From NCBI GenBank assembly GCA_900100835.1, contig FNCM01000005.1, positions 62,001 through 126,000 of the forward strand: a stretch of 64,000 nt of DNA, written 5' to 3'. Positions 34,123 to 43,129 of the stretch are shown piece by piece (the stretch's first letter is position 1; every line of letters starts with the position of its first letter). The notes under the pieces are model-generated. The model had not been told where the DNA came from. It worked only from the letters and a program-made list of their open reading frames with translations, and did not search any database. A program made the translations under genes and the position numbers. Origin of the DNA: Selenomonas sp. WCT3. GTDB taxonomy: Bacteria > Bacillota > Negativicutes > Selenomonadales > Selenomonadaceae.

Positions 34123-34164
34123 AGGTTCCAGCCATTTGCCCTTGCAAACGGCTGGAACCTTTTT
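34123..34164. terminator. Bidirectional terminator between the GalT-like gene and prfC
   Basis: AGGTTCCAGCC pairs with GGCTGGAACCT, with a smaller inner TTTGC/GCAAA stem, and T-runs follow on both strands. Confidence 0.85.
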
Positions 34165-34185
34165 GAATCGTTGAAACGAAAAAAC

Positions 34186-35811
34186 TTATGCTTCTTTCTT
34201 GTCAAAGGGAACGTGGTTGAGCACGAGATCCGGATTGTTGTCCGTAATCCAGCCGATGGCCCACTCATTGCTAAGAAGCAATACCGGATTCTGGTTGCGA
34301 TCATAGACGAACATGCCACGGTCCGCGCCCTTGAGCTCTGCCGGCGTTACTTCGCGGCCATCCTCGAAGGCCATCCAACGAGCAACTTCGAAGGGTTGCA
34401 TGTTCATCTCAATGTCAACGTTGTACTCGTTCTTGAGACGGTACTCCAGCACCTCGAACTGCAGCGTGCCGACGGTGCCGACGATATAGGACTCGGTACC
34501 GGCGCCAGCCTGCTGGAAGAGCTGGATTGCGCCCTCCTGAGTGAGCTGCTCGATGCCCTTGACGAACTGCTTGCGCTTCATGGTATCCTTCGCCTGGACG
34601 CGGGCGAATTTTTCTGGCGGGAATACCGGAAAGTCCGCATATTTGAACTTATGGCTGGCATCGCAGACCGTGTCGCCGATGCCAAAGACACCCGGGTCGA
34701 AGAGACCGATGATGTCACCCGGGTATGCCGTATCCACAATCTGGCGGTCCTGAGCCAGGAACTGCTGGGGCTGAGCGAGCTTTAACATCTTGCCCGTGCG
34801 CTCATGCCAGACTTCCATGTTGCGCTCGAACTTGCCCGAGCAAATGCGGATGAAGGCCAGACGGTCGCGATGGGCCGGGTTCATGTTGGCCTGAATCTTG
34901 AAGACAAAGCCCGAGAACTTCTCATCGCTGGCCGGAATCATACCCTCTGAAGACTTGCGGGGCTGCGGGATCGGCGCCATGCGGATATAGCCTTCCAGGA
35001 AGTCCTGCACACCGAAGTTCGTCATGGCCGAACCAAAGAACATGGGCGTGAGCTCACCGGCATTGACGAGTTCCATATCGAATTCCTCACCAGCCTCATT
35101 GAGGAGCTCCAAATCTTCCTGCAGAGCTTCCCAGACATCTTCGCCCACGCGCTCGATGACTGCCGGGTCATCGGGCTCATAGACATCAGCGATGCGCGCC
35201 TCCTGACCATGGGTCGTATCCTCAGCGAAGAGCAGCACCTTGTCGTTGCGGCGGTCGTAGACGCCCATGTACTGCCCGTCCTGACCGATTGGCCAGTTCA
35301 TCGGATAAGAGCGGATGCCCAGCACGTTTTCGATTTCGTCCATAAGGTCAATCGGAGCCTTACCATAGTGGTCCAGCTTGTTGACAAAGGTAAAGATAGG
35401 AATGTTCCGCTGCTTGCAGACCTTGAACAGTTTCTTGGTCTGGGCCTCGACGCCCTTGGCCACATCGATGACCATGACGGCACTGTCAACGGCCATCAGC
35501 GTGCGGTAGGTGTCCTCGGAGAAGTCCTGATGGCCCGGCGTATCGAGGATGTTGATGCGGCAGCCGTCGTAGTCGAACTGCAGCACCGACGAAGTGACCG
35601 AGATACCACGCTGTTTCTCGATTTCCATCCAGTCGGATACCGCATGGCGCTGAGTCTTGCGGCTCTTAATGGAACCAGCCAGATGGATGGCGCCACCGTA
35701 GAGCAGGAGTTTCTCCGTAAGCGTCGTCTTACCAGCATCCGGGTGGGAGATGATGGCAAAGGTGCGGCGCTTTTCTATTTCTTTATTGAGTTCTTCACTT
35801 AATGCTGACAA
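34186..35811 (-). CDS. prfC: Peptide chain release factor 3
   Basis: The 541-residue GTPase removes RF1/RF2 from the ribosome after peptide release. G1 SHPDAGKTTLTEKL, switch II DTPGHQDFSEDTYRTL and NKLDHYG are all intact, and the C-terminal domains II and III (EGMIPASDEKFSGFVFKIQANM, then GTLQFEVLEYRLKNEY) are of RF3 type. E. coli RF3 has 529 residues. I start at the TTG at 35811, which follows GGAGG. The frame is open for 14 codons further but without a ribosome site. Transcribed alone. Confidence 0.95.
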   Translation of the reverse strand: MSALSEELNKEIEKRRTFAIISHPDAGKTTLTEKLLLYGGAIHLAGSIKSRKTQRHAVSDWMEIEKQRGISVTSSVLQFDYDGCRINILDTPGHQDFSEDTYRTLMAVDSAVMVIDVAKGVEAQTKKLFKVCKQRNIPIFTFVNKLDHYGKAPIDLMDEIENVLGIRSYPMNWPIGQDGQYMGVYDRRNDKVLLFAEDTTHGQEARIADVYEPDDPAVIERVGEDVWEALQEDLELLNEAGEEFDMELVNAGELTPMFFGSAMTNFGVQDFLEGYIRMAPIPQPRKSSEGMIPASDEKFSGFVFKIQANMNPAHRDRLAFIRICSGKFERNMEVWHERTGKMLKLAQPQQFLAQDRQIVDTAYPGDIIGLFDPGVFGIGDTVCDASHKFKYADFPVFPPEKFARVQAKDTMKRKQFVKGIEQLTQEGAIQLFQQAGAGTESYIVGTVGTLQFEVLEYRLKNEYNVDIEMNMQPFEVARWMAFEDGREVTPAELKGADRGMFVYDRNQNPVLLLSNEWAIGWITDNNPDLVLNHVPFDKKEA

Positions 35812-36032
35812 AGTAAATCCTCCAATTGTCATATATTTTTGATACCAACACATTATTCGCTACTAAAGGGTTTCCCCCTTACAAACTCACGTACCAACCA
35901 TTTTACCATAAAAAACAAAAATTGGCACGAGACTTTTTCCGCACTGCCTTGCTCCTACTATCCCCTTTCGTCACCCTCACAACAGCTAGCAACATAATTG
36001 CAGGACTGCCCCAACCACAATAGCATATATAA

Positions 36033-36500
36033 TTACTTGTCAGCAAACATATTTGTAATCATTACAATATATACCAATACAATAGCAATCGGTATTCTGA
36101 TATCCATCTTGAGAGCGCGCCGATGATAATTCCACTTCATGGATGAATCCGTATACAATGGATATCCATCGCCATCCTTAAAAGTCTCATTAGCTATCGT
36201 ATAAAAATCATAAATTGTCCCCAAGCCCCCCAAACCAAAAGTAAATAGATAGATAGCTCCTGAAACCATACGGCCAACATAAAGGCGCTGCAATCCAGCA
36301 AATCCAAAAAAGCCCAAAAATGTTAACAGCAATGCAACATTTCTATTTTTTGAGGAAACATAATATTGTTTCGTCCGTTGAATCTCGACTTTTTGCGGTA
36401 GTATTCGTGTCATTTCCCCTGTGGACAACACCTCTGCTCCACAATTAGGGCAAAACGAACCACCTTCAGGAATCTCCTCCGCACATTTTCTACAATACAT
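36033..36500 (-). CDS. Zinc-ribbon plus TM2-domain membrane protein
   Basis: The 155-residue protein starts with a zinc ribbon (CRKCAEEIP, FCPNCGAEV, residues 3-23), a linker, then a TM2 domain: NVALLLTFLGFFGFAGLQRLYVGR and IYLFTFGLGGLGTIYDFYTI, two helices with the conserved polar turn. A third helix closes the C-terminus. TM2 proteins are of mostly unknown function. It overlaps the preceding gene by 11 bp. It is the last of three AT-rich genes that look like a module of small membrane and zinc proteins. Confidence 0.82.
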   Translation of the reverse strand: MYCRKCAEEIPEGGSFCPNCGAEVLSTGEMTRILPQKVEIQRTKQYYVSSKNRNVALLLTFLGFFGFAGLQRLYVGRMVSGAIYLFTFGLGGLGTIYDFYTIANETFKDGDGYPLYTDSSMKWNYHRRALKMDIRIPIAIVLVYIVMITNMFADK

Positions 36501-36858
36501 AATTCCACATCCTTACAATCGATTCAAATAGTAGTCCAACTAAACCAAATCCAAACAACAATCCAGAAAGAATCCTTTTGGTATTATTTGACTCATACGC
36601 AGTTAGTAATTGAATGCTGCCATCCATAATCAAGGGGATAAGCAACAAAAAGTTATACGCCAAAGAAAGAATAAAATTATCTGCTACCATGATGATAGCT
36701 ATTAGCTCTCCTAGCAATATCCCTGTACAACGCGCACAAAGTGGTAATTGATAACTACCTATAAAAAAACTACGATTCGGTAATTGATGGCATCCCCAAT
36801 ATTTGCGAAAAAGAGCCATCGATTTCGACCATAGCTTTATTTTGCTTTCTTCTCTCAT
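36490..36858 (-). CDS. DUF2085 membrane protein
   Basis: The 122-residue protein has the DUF2085 signature: GCHQLPNRSFFIGSYQLPLCARCTG, where a CHQ and a CARC motif could hold a metal, followed by three membrane helices. Its ATG overlaps the stop of the zinc-ribbon gene (ATGA), so translation is coupled, and it overlaps the TM2 gene by 11 bp. The function is unknown. Base composition is more AT-rich than the neighbouring housekeeping genes. Confidence 0.8.
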   Translation of the reverse strand: MREESKIKLWSKSMALFRKYWGCHQLPNRSFFIGSYQLPLCARCTGILLGELIAIIMVADNFILSLAYNFLLLIPLIMDGSIQLLTAYESNNTKRILSGLLFGFGLVGLLFESIVRMWNYVL

Positions 36859-37220
36859 AACCGGAATTTTTTCCCACACCGTTTACAAACCCATAACGTG
36901 TCTGTTTCTGTTTCTCCAGCACCATCCATACCACAAAGGGCCCCGAGCATTCCCATAAAAGGCGAACAAATGCCACAACACAAACAACCTGATAAAAATC
37001 CTAAAGTACCATATCCACAAACTTTATTGCCATCAACGCCAGTACCACGAACTTCGGAAATAACTTGCAAATCATGTGAACCACAATTTACACACCTTAT
37101 CCCTTGATAGCCATCATCTACTGTTGCCACTTGATTAATTACAGCATCCGTCTTTGCTCGACAATACTGACAATATACAGAATCATCTGGTATTATCTTC
37201 CCACAATGTTTACATTGCAT
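36855..37220 (-). CDS. Cysteine-rich double zinc-ribbon protein
   Basis: This 121-residue protein has three CxxC-type pairs: CKHCGK and CQYCRA (residues 3-22), CVNCGS (about 43), and a final CKRCGKK. Between them lies a hydrophobic, Gly/Cys-rich stretch (GFLSGCLCCGICSPFMGMLGALCG, about 72-95) that could insert in or sit on the membrane. I know no named family. The ATG at 37220 follows GGGGAAGAG. It is the first gene of the three-gene operon with DUF2085 and TM2 proteins. Confidence 0.72.
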   Translation of the reverse strand: MQCKHCGKIIPDDSVYCQYCRAKTDAVINQVATVDDGYQGIRCVNCGSHDLQVISEVRGTGVDGNKVCGYGTLGFLSGCLCCGICSPFMGMLGALCGMDGAGETETDTLWVCKRCGKKFRL

Positions 37221-37554
37221 GTCTCTTCCCCACTTTCTCCCAAACAAATCCTAATTCTACGCATTGAATCGCCGATTTGTCAATTAGCGAATACTATCAA
37301 ATTTAATAGCACGTTTTTCATTATACAATTTAACCGTATAGTAATCAAATAAAGCCATATCACGAATTGCGTAGCAAAAGGAGCCAGCCATTGGCACAGG
37401 ACTCGCCCAAACACATTTTGGCCAATATGCTACTATCTTTTTATTCCGTTTGCTTATCCTGCTAATCTATCCATCCTTACAAGGACTATTATCATCGCAA
37501 TAATTAATTTCTTGTCGTATAATAGAGAGTAATGAACACAATGGAGGTGTCCAC
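37221..37554. other. AT-rich divergent intergenic region
   Basis: No gene was found in this 334-bp gap. It separates the divergent zinc-ribbon operon and the molybdopterin oxidoreductase gene. A TATAAT at 37518-37523 is the likely -10 element of the latter, with a poor -35. I see no clear operator or RNA. Confidence 0.5.
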
Positions 37555-39573
37555 ATGGAAATCAAGAAATCCGCCTGCCCCTACGACTGCCCCGACTGCT
37601 GCGGGCTGCTTGTCTATACCGAGGGCGATGAAGTTATCAAAGTAAAGGGCGACCCGAGCCACAGCTATACTCGCGGCACGCTCTGCCCCAAGATGGCGCG
37701 CTACGAGCGCACGGTGCACTCGCCGGCACGCCTTACGACGCCCCTCAAACGCGTCGGCCCCAAGGGCAGCGGGGAATTTGCACCGATCAGCTGGGACACC
37801 GCGATTGAAACCATCGCGAGCAAGTGGAAGGAGATTATCCGTAAGTACAGCGCTGAGGCAATCCTGCCTTACTCCTACGCTGGCACCATGGGAACAATTC
37901 AGTACAGCGCCGGTCATAGCTTTTTCTTTCAGCTGGGCGCCACGAGCCTTGACCGCACCATCTGCGCGCCGGCAAAATCGCGCGGCTATCGCGACGTCAT
38001 GGGCGGCACGCTGCCCACGGCACCCCAGGAGGCCGGTTGCAGTGACTTCATCATTCTCTGGAGCATCAGCATGCTGGCCACCGATATTCACTTCCGTCAC
38101 GATGTGGAGCTTGCCCGCCAGAACGGCGCCAAAATCTGGTGCATCGACACCTATGAGACGCCGACGGCCCGCTATGCCGACCACTTCACCTGCGTGAAGC
38201 CCGGCACCGACGGTGCCCTGGCCCTGGGCCTTATGCATGTGCTTAGCCGCGACGGACTTGTCGACGAGGAATTCATCCAGCAATATGTCACGGGCTGGGA
38301 GGAACTTCGCGACAACGTCCTTCCCCGCTATTCACCAGCTGACGTAGCAACCATCACGGAGGTTCCTGCCGCAGCCATTGAGGAGCTTGCCAAGGCCTTC
38401 GGCCGCGCCCGGGCCCCCTTCATCCGCCTCGGCAGTGGCCAATCCCGCTACGGCAACGGCGCGATGACCTCCCGTCTCATCACCTGCCTGCCCGCCATCG
38501 TCGGCGCCTATGCCCATACTGGCGGCGGCCTGCTGACCTCAGCCTCGGGCAGTCATGCCTTTGACAAGAGCATCATCCGCCGCCCCGAAAAGGAAAAGGG
38601 TGGCGTCCGCCATATCAATATGATAAAACTCGGCCAAGCCCTGACGGATGAAAAACTAGCGCCCCCCATCAAGAGCCTTTATGTCTATTCCTCCAACCCT
38701 GCCTGCACGGCTCCCGAGCAGGCCCTCGTCCAGCAGGGGCTTTTGCGCGAGGACCTCTTCACCGTCGTCCACGAGCGCTTTATGACCGACACGGCCCGCT
38801 ATGCCGATATCATTCTGCCTGCGACGACTTCCCTGGAGCACGACGACATCTACTATTCTTACGGCCACTATACCGTCCAGCGCGGCGATGCCGCCATTCC
38901 GCCGGTCGGCCAAAGCAAAGCCAACTGGCAGGTCTTCTCGCTACTGGCCAAGGCCATGGGCATCGACGATACCTTCTTCCAGCAGACGGAAGCGGAACTG
39001 ATTGATAAATTCATCGCCAGCACCGACACCGCCTGGCCTCTGCCTGTCGACAAAGCAAAACTAGCAAACGGCGAGCCAGTCGACCTGCCTCTGCCCGATA
39101 ATTACAAACTCGATTTTAAAACACCCTCAGGCAAAATCGAAATCAAAAATCCCGCCATCGAGCCAGCCCTGCCCGACTACCGTCCGCCCCATTATGCCAA
39201 CGACACCGAAACATTCCTGCTGATCAACGCCCCGGACCCGCGCATCCTCGACAGCTCCTTTAACGAGCGCCCCGAACTTACCCGGGGCCATATTATGGAG
39301 CTTTTGATGCATCCAGACGATGCCCAGCGCCTGGGCCTTTGCGAAGGCGATACCGTGCAGGCCAGCAATGCCCAGGGAAGTGCGCAGTTTACGCTTACCC
39401 TATCGGCACGCACCCAACCAGGCCGCGTCGTCAGCGAGGGCGTCTGGTGGAACACGCTGACAAAAACCGGCAACACCAACCAGCTGACCCATGCCCGCAC
39501 CACCGACAAAGACGATGGCAGCACCTTCTACGATGTCAAAGTCAATATCACAAAATTGACCGGTCAAATCTGA
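37555..39573 (+). CDS. Molybdopterin oxidoreductase (DMSO reductase family catalytic subunit)
   Basis: The 672-residue protein has an N-terminal [4Fe-4S] motif (CPYDCPDCC, then GTLCPK) and the molybdopterin-binding domains: YSYAGTMGTIQY, DFIILWSISMLATD, TRHARTT-like C-terminal segment (NQLTHARTTDKDDG), and NPACTAPEQ. There is no Tat signal, so it acts in the cytoplasm. No in-frame UGA occurs, so it is not a selenoprotein. No iron-sulfur or membrane partner subunit is adjacent, so its electron partner and substrate are unknown. The ATG follows GGAGGTG. The gene's last codons run into the palindrome cluster. Confidence 0.85.
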   Translation: MEIKKSACPYDCPDCCGLLVYTEGDEVIKVKGDPSHSYTRGTLCPKMARYERTVHSPARLTTPLKRVGPKGSGEFAPISWDTAIETIASKWKEIIRKYSAEAILPYSYAGTMGTIQYSAGHSFFFQLGATSLDRTICAPAKSRGYRDVMGGTLPTAPQEAGCSDFIILWSISMLATDIHFRHDVELARQNGAKIWCIDTYETPTARYADHFTCVKPGTDGALALGLMHVLSRDGLVDEEFIQQYVTGWEELRDNVLPRYSPADVATITEVPAAAIEELAKAFGRARAPFIRLGSGQSRYGNGAMTSRLITCLPAIVGAYAHTGGGLLTSASGSHAFDKSIIRRPEKEKGGVRHINMIKLGQALTDEKLAPPIKSLYVYSSNPACTAPEQALVQQGLLREDLFTVVHERFMTDTARYADIILPATTSLEHDDIYYSYGHYTVQRGDAAIPPVGQSKANWQVFSLLAKAMGIDDTFFQQTEAELIDKFIASTDTAWPLPVDKAKLANGEPVDLPLPDNYKLDFKTPSGKIEIKNPAIEPALPDYRPPHYANDTETFLLINAPDPRILDSSFNERPELTRGHIMELLMHPDDAQRLGLCEGDTVQASNAQGSAQFTLTLSARTQPGRVVSEGVWWNTLTKTGNTNQLTHARTTDKDDGSTFYDVKVNITKLTGQI

Positions 39574-39610
39574 CATGTCAGCATTTGACAAGTCAAAATT
39601 GACCAGTCAA
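39556..39610. repeat. Four tandem TGACNNGTCA palindromes
   Basis: TTGACCGGTCAA (39556), CTGACATGTCAG (39570), TTGACAAGTCAA (39585) and TTGACCAGTCAA (39599) follow at 14-15 bp steps, between the convergent oxidoreductase and xthA genes. The first overlaps the end of the oxidoreductase frame. Confidence 0.8.
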
Positions 39611-39653
39611 AAACGGCAGCAGCAATCCTATGATAAGATTGCTGCTGCCGTTT
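39611..39653. terminator. Bidirectional terminator between the oxidoreductase and xthA
   Basis: AAACGGCAGCAGCAATC pairs perfectly with its complement at 39637-39653 around a 9-nt loop. Confidence 0.85.
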
Positions 39654-39656
39654 GTT

Positions 39657-40409
39657 TTATTTGAGCTCCAAGCCCACGGGGCAATGGTCACTGCCAAATA
39701 TTTCATTATGAATAGTCGCATCAGCGATGCAGTCTTTGAGGCGTTTTGATGCCACAAAGTAATCGATGCGCCAGCCCGCATTTGTATCCCGGGCCTTGCG
39801 CAGGTACGACCACCAGGTGTAGATGCCCGTGCGCTCCGGGTACAGCGTGCGGAAGGTATCGATAAAGCCAGCGTCCAGAAGTTCCGTGAACTTAGCCCGT
39901 TCCTCATCGGTAAAGCCCGCATTGTGATGATTCGTCTTGGGATTCTTAAGGTCAATCTCCGTGTGAGCCACGTTGAGATCACCGCAGACGATAACCGGCT
40001 TCTTGCTGTCAAGCTCAAGCAGATAGGCACGGAAAGCATCCTCCCACTCCATGCGGTAGGCCAAACGCTCCAGCTCCCGCTTGGAGTTTGGCGTATAGAC
40101 CGTCACAAAGTAGAATTCCGGGAACTCCAGCGTGATTACACGGCCCTCGTGGTCGTGCTCCTCGATGCCGAGCCCGTAGCTTACCGAAAGGGGCTCGATG
40201 CGCGTGAAGACCGCCGTCCCCGAATAGCCCTTCTTCTCGGCGCTGTTCCAGTACTGCTTATAACCCGGCAGGTCGAGGATGGCCTGGTCCGGCTGCATCT
40301 TCGTTTCCTGCAAGCAAAATACATCGGCATCAAGCTTGCAAAAGGACTCCATAAAGCCCTTTTTGAGGCAGGCCCGCAGGCCATTGACGTTCCAAGAAAT
40401 AAATTTCAT
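39657..40409 (-). CDS. xthA: Exodeoxyribonuclease III
   Basis: The 250-residue AP endonuclease/3'-5' exonuclease repairs abasic sites. It has the full set of EEP motifs: [16 protein letters not shown] (metal Glu), TVYTPNS (Tyr), [13 protein letters not shown] (catalytic Asp, Asn), and [10 protein letters not shown] with GSDHCPV at the end (catalytic His). Length is normal. It follows lepB by 16 bp on the minus strand, so the two are probably in one transcript. Confidence 0.96.
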   Translation of the reverse strand: MKFISWNVNGLRACLKKGFMESFCKLDADVFCLQETKMQPDQAILDLPGYKQYWNSAEKKGYSGTAVFTRIEPLSVSYGLGIEEHDHEGRVITLEFPEFYFVTVYTPNSKRELERLAYRMEWEDAFRAYLLELDSKKPVIVCGDLNVAHTEIDLKNPKTNHHNAGFTDEERAKFTELLDAGFIDTFRTLYPERTGIYTWWSYLRKARDTNAGWRIDYFVASKRLKDCIADATIHNEIFGSDHCPVGLELK

Positions 40410-40425
40410 CGGTTCACCCTCCCCA

Positions 40426-40947
40426 TTACGGAAGTGCCTTAAAGGAATCCAATGGCCAGAAGACCATCATAGCCTTGCCCTTAATGAGGTCAAGGGGAAC
40501 AAAACCTACGTCAGCAAAACGACTGTCTTCGGAATTGTTGCGGTTATCGCCCATGACAAAAATCGTCCCCTTCGGTACCGTGGATTTCGGATATTCGCTC
40601 TTCGTCTTTTCCAGAATGTAATCCTCATTTAAGAGCTGGTCATTGACGAATACGCGGCCATCTTTGATTTCCACCGTGTCCCCTGCCGTTGCGATAACGC
40701 GTTTAATGAAATCACGCTTCGGGTCACGGGGATACTGGAATACCAGGATTTCGCCTTTCTGGGGTTCACGGAACTGATAGATAAATTTATTGACTACGAG
40801 GCGCTCCTGAGACTGCAAGGTTGGCCGCATAGACGGACCATCAACGATATAAAGCTCGACTACAAACTGACGGATGATAAACGCCAGCACGACGGCCACG
40901 ACAATCGAAACAATCCAATCTTTAGCCTCTTCTCCTAATGAACTCAT
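40426..40947 (-). CDS. lepB: Signal peptidase I
   Basis: The 173-residue membrane enzyme cleaves signal peptides of exported proteins. One N-terminal helix (about 10-32) anchors it; the catalytic serine is in DGPSMRPTL and the lysine base in RDFIKRVIA. Box E is [11 protein letters not shown]. Size and single helix match Gram-positive-type SipS enzymes. The ATG at 40947 has AGGAGG at 8 nt, and an upstream start would include this site. It lies downstream of rplS, a common arrangement. Confidence 0.95.
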   Translation of the reverse strand: MSSLGEEAKDWIVSIVVAVVLAFIIRQFVVELYIVDGPSMRPTLQSQERLVVNKFIYQFREPQKGEILVFQYPRDPKRDFIKRVIATAGDTVEIKDGRVFVNDQLLNEDYILEKTKSEYPKSTVPKGTIFVMGDNRNNSEDSRFADVGFVPLDLIKGKAMMVFWPLDSFKALP

Positions 40948-40981
40948 TACAGTGTCCTCCTCATAATAAATTTCAAACAAA

Positions 40982-41007
40982 TAGGGACTGCTAAAAAGCA
41001 GTCCCTA
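40982..41007 (-). terminator. Hairpin between rplS and lepB
   Basis: TAGGGACTGCT pairs with AGCAGTCCCTA around a 4-nt loop. The T-run after it is broken (TTTGTTTG), so it may only reduce read-through into lepB. Confidence 0.65.
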
Positions 41008-41019
41008 CCGTTACGCCAA

Positions 41020-41361
41020 TTAGCGTTTCTCTTTGATACGAGCAGCTTTACCCGTAAGGTTGCGCAGATAATAGAGTTTAGCACGACGAACGATACCCTT
41101 GCGGACAACGTCGATCTTCTCAATGCGCGGGGAATGAACCGGGAACATACGCTCAACACCTACGCCGTAGGAAATACGACGAACCGTGAACGTCTCACGA
41201 ACGCCCGTACCCTGGCGGGAGATGACAACGCCCTCGAACATCTGGATACGCTCGCGGGAACCCTCGACGATTTTCGCATGAACGCGAACCGTGTCACCAG
41301 GTGCAAACGCCGGAATGTCGGAACGGAGCTGTTCTTTCTCTAAAGTCTCGATAATGTTCAT
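41020..41361 (-). CDS. rplS: 50S ribosomal protein L19
   Basis: The 113-residue protein sits at the 30S-50S interface. It has the standard L19 sequence: [29 protein letters not shown], the signature [22 protein letters not shown], and [26 protein letters not shown] lies before the ATG at 41361. The gene precedes lepB and xthA. Confidence 0.97.
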   Translation of the reverse strand: MNIIETLEKEQLRSDIPAFAPGDTVRVHAKIVEGSRERIQMFEGVVISRQGTGVRETFTVRRISYGVGVERMFPVHSPRIEKIDVVRKGIVRRAKLYYLRNLTGKAARIKEKR

Positions 41362-41516
41362 TTGTATATTTCCTCCTTCTATAGACGTTCGTGGCAAGCA
41401 TCTACTTTGGTGATTACTCACGGCTTACTCAGAGGACCGCCCACATATACTCTGATAGTTTACCATAAAAGGAAGGTCGTTTCAACACCCCGTCAAGATT
41501 AAATTTTGCTGAAAAC

Positions 41517-42605
41517 TCACTGGATAAGCCGTGCCCCCATGGCCTTCTTCACCACATCAGCGGGCACATCGTTACGGCAAACAACGGAACCGATAGCATC
41601 CATCAGCACCCAAGTGACTTTGCCTGCCACCGTCTTCTTGTCGTGGAAAATATCCCCATACATGGCATCCACGGTGCAGCCTTCCGCCTTAGTCGGCAGC
41701 TGAAGATTTTCCGTAAGCTGCACCACCCGCTGGAACTCTTTAGGGGAAATCATGCCCAGTTCACAGCTGATGTCTGCCGCCCCGACGCTGCCAATGGCCA
41801 CGGCCTCGCCATGATTATAACGCGTATAGCCGGTTTCCTTTTCGATGGCATGGGCCATGGTATGACCAAAGTTCAAGATACGGCGAAGGCCGGCTTCCTG
41901 TTCGTCCTGGCTGACTACCGCGGCCTTGATTTCACAGGAGCGGGCAATCATATGGATTGTGGCCTCAGGCGCTAAATCCAACACAGCCTGCTGATTCGCT
42001 TCGAGGAAGTCAAAGAACTCACGGTCGTAGATGATTCCATACTTTATAATTTCCCCAAGGCCCGTATAGATTTCGCGCTTGGGCAGCGTTTTCATGAGTT
42101 CCAGGTCCATAAAAACGGCCTTAGGCTGATAAAAGGCACCAATCAGATTCTTACCCAGCTTGTGATTGACGGCCACCTTGCCCCCCACGCTTGAATCCAC
42201 CTGGGCTAAAAGGCTCGTGGGCAGCTGCACAAAGGGCACACCGCGCATATACGTGGCCGCGATAAAGCCGGCTAAATCCCCGACTACGCCGCCACCCAAA
42301 GCAAAAATCGGCGACTTACGGTCAAGCCCCAGTTCAATGGCCTTGGTATAGAGACCTTCGGCCACGGTAAGGCTCTTGGAACTTTCGCCAGCAGGGACCG
42401 TCACCAGCGCCGCCTCCAGCCCCGCCTCATTCAGCAGTTTTACGATTTTCTCGCCATAAAGCGGGCCCACATTGGTATCGGTAATCACCATTGCCGTTTT
42501 CGAAAAGGCAGCATTTTTCACAAAGGAACGCAGCTTTTCATCCAGGTCATAGCCAATATAAATGCTATAACTTTTTTCCCCTAACTCTACTCGGACTTCA
42601 CGCAT
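41517..42605 (-). CDS. aroB: 3-dehydroquinate synthase
   Basis: The 362-residue enzyme catalyses the second step of the shikimate pathway, using NAD and zinc. Signatures are GGGVVGDLAGFIAATYMRGVPF, QLPTSLLAQVDSSVGGKVAVNH, and the zinc ligands in LNFGHTMAHAIE and YNHGEAVAIG. The ATG at 42605 follows GAGAGGTG and overlaps the end of aroK by 8 bp, so the two genes are coupled. Last gene of aroC-aroK-aroB. Confidence 0.97.
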   Translation of the reverse strand: MREVRVELGEKSYSIYIGYDLDEKLRSFVKNAAFSKTAMVITDTNVGPLYGEKIVKLLNEAGLEAALVTVPAGESSKSLTVAEGLYTKAIELGLDRKSPIFALGGGVVGDLAGFIAATYMRGVPFVQLPTSLLAQVDSSVGGKVAVNHKLGKNLIGAFYQPKAVFMDLELMKTLPKREIYTGLGEIIKYGIIYDREFFDFLEANQQAVLDLAPEATIHMIARSCEIKAAVVSQDEQEAGLRRILNFGHTMAHAIEKETGYTRYNHGEAVAIGSVGAADISCELGMISPKEFQRVVQLTENLQLPTKAEGCTVDAMYGDIFHDKKTVAGKVTWVLMDAIGSVVCRNDVPADVVKKAMGARLIQ

Positions 42606-43128
42606 GGAGTACACCTCTCGTCTTTAAATAACGCACGATATTTTCAACCACTTGCAAGGGAGACAAATCACTGGTGTCAATGGTAAAGTCTGCCTGCTGG
42701 TATAAAGTCTTCCGTTCCTCCATCAGCGATTCCACTGCCTTGCGACGATCTCCCTGGTCGGCTTGATCCAGCACCGGCCGGGTACCATGACGCTTCGTGC
42801 GCTCCAGCACCGCATCCACGCTGGCACTTAAACAAATGATAATGCCGCTCTTTTTAAAGGCAGCCACATTAGCGGGATTTTTGACCGTCCCACCACCGGT
42901 GGAAATCACCGCATTGCGCCGGGCTGAGAGCCGTTCCACCAACTCTCGTTCCAGCTGGCGAAAATGCTCCTCCCCCTGCTGGGCAAATATCTCCGGAATG
43001 CGCCTGCCAGCTTCCTCTTCGATTTTCTGATCCATATCGATAAAGGCACAGCCAAGCTTACTGGCCAGCATCTTGCCGGTACTGGTCTTGCCGGTTCCCA
43101 TGAAACCGATAAGTATCACATTTTTCAT
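42598..43128 (-). CDS. aroK: Shikimate kinase
   Basis: The 176-residue enzyme phosphorylates shikimate at O3. It has the P-loop GFMGTGKTSTGKML, the shikimate-binding DMDQKIEEEAGR and STGGGTVKNPAN, and the lid arginines in KRHGTRPVLDQAD. It starts one base after aroC and overlaps aroB, so the three genes form a tight operon. Confidence 0.96.
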   Translation of the reverse strand: MKNVILIGFMGTGKTSTGKMLASKLGCAFIDMDQKIEEEAGRRIPEIFAQQGEEHFRQLERELVERLSARRNAVISTGGGTVKNPANVAAFKKSGIIICLSASVDAVLERTKRHGTRPVLDQADQGDRRKAVESLMEERKTLYQQADFTIDTSDLSPLQVVENIVRYLKTRGVLHA

Positions 43129-43129
43129 G

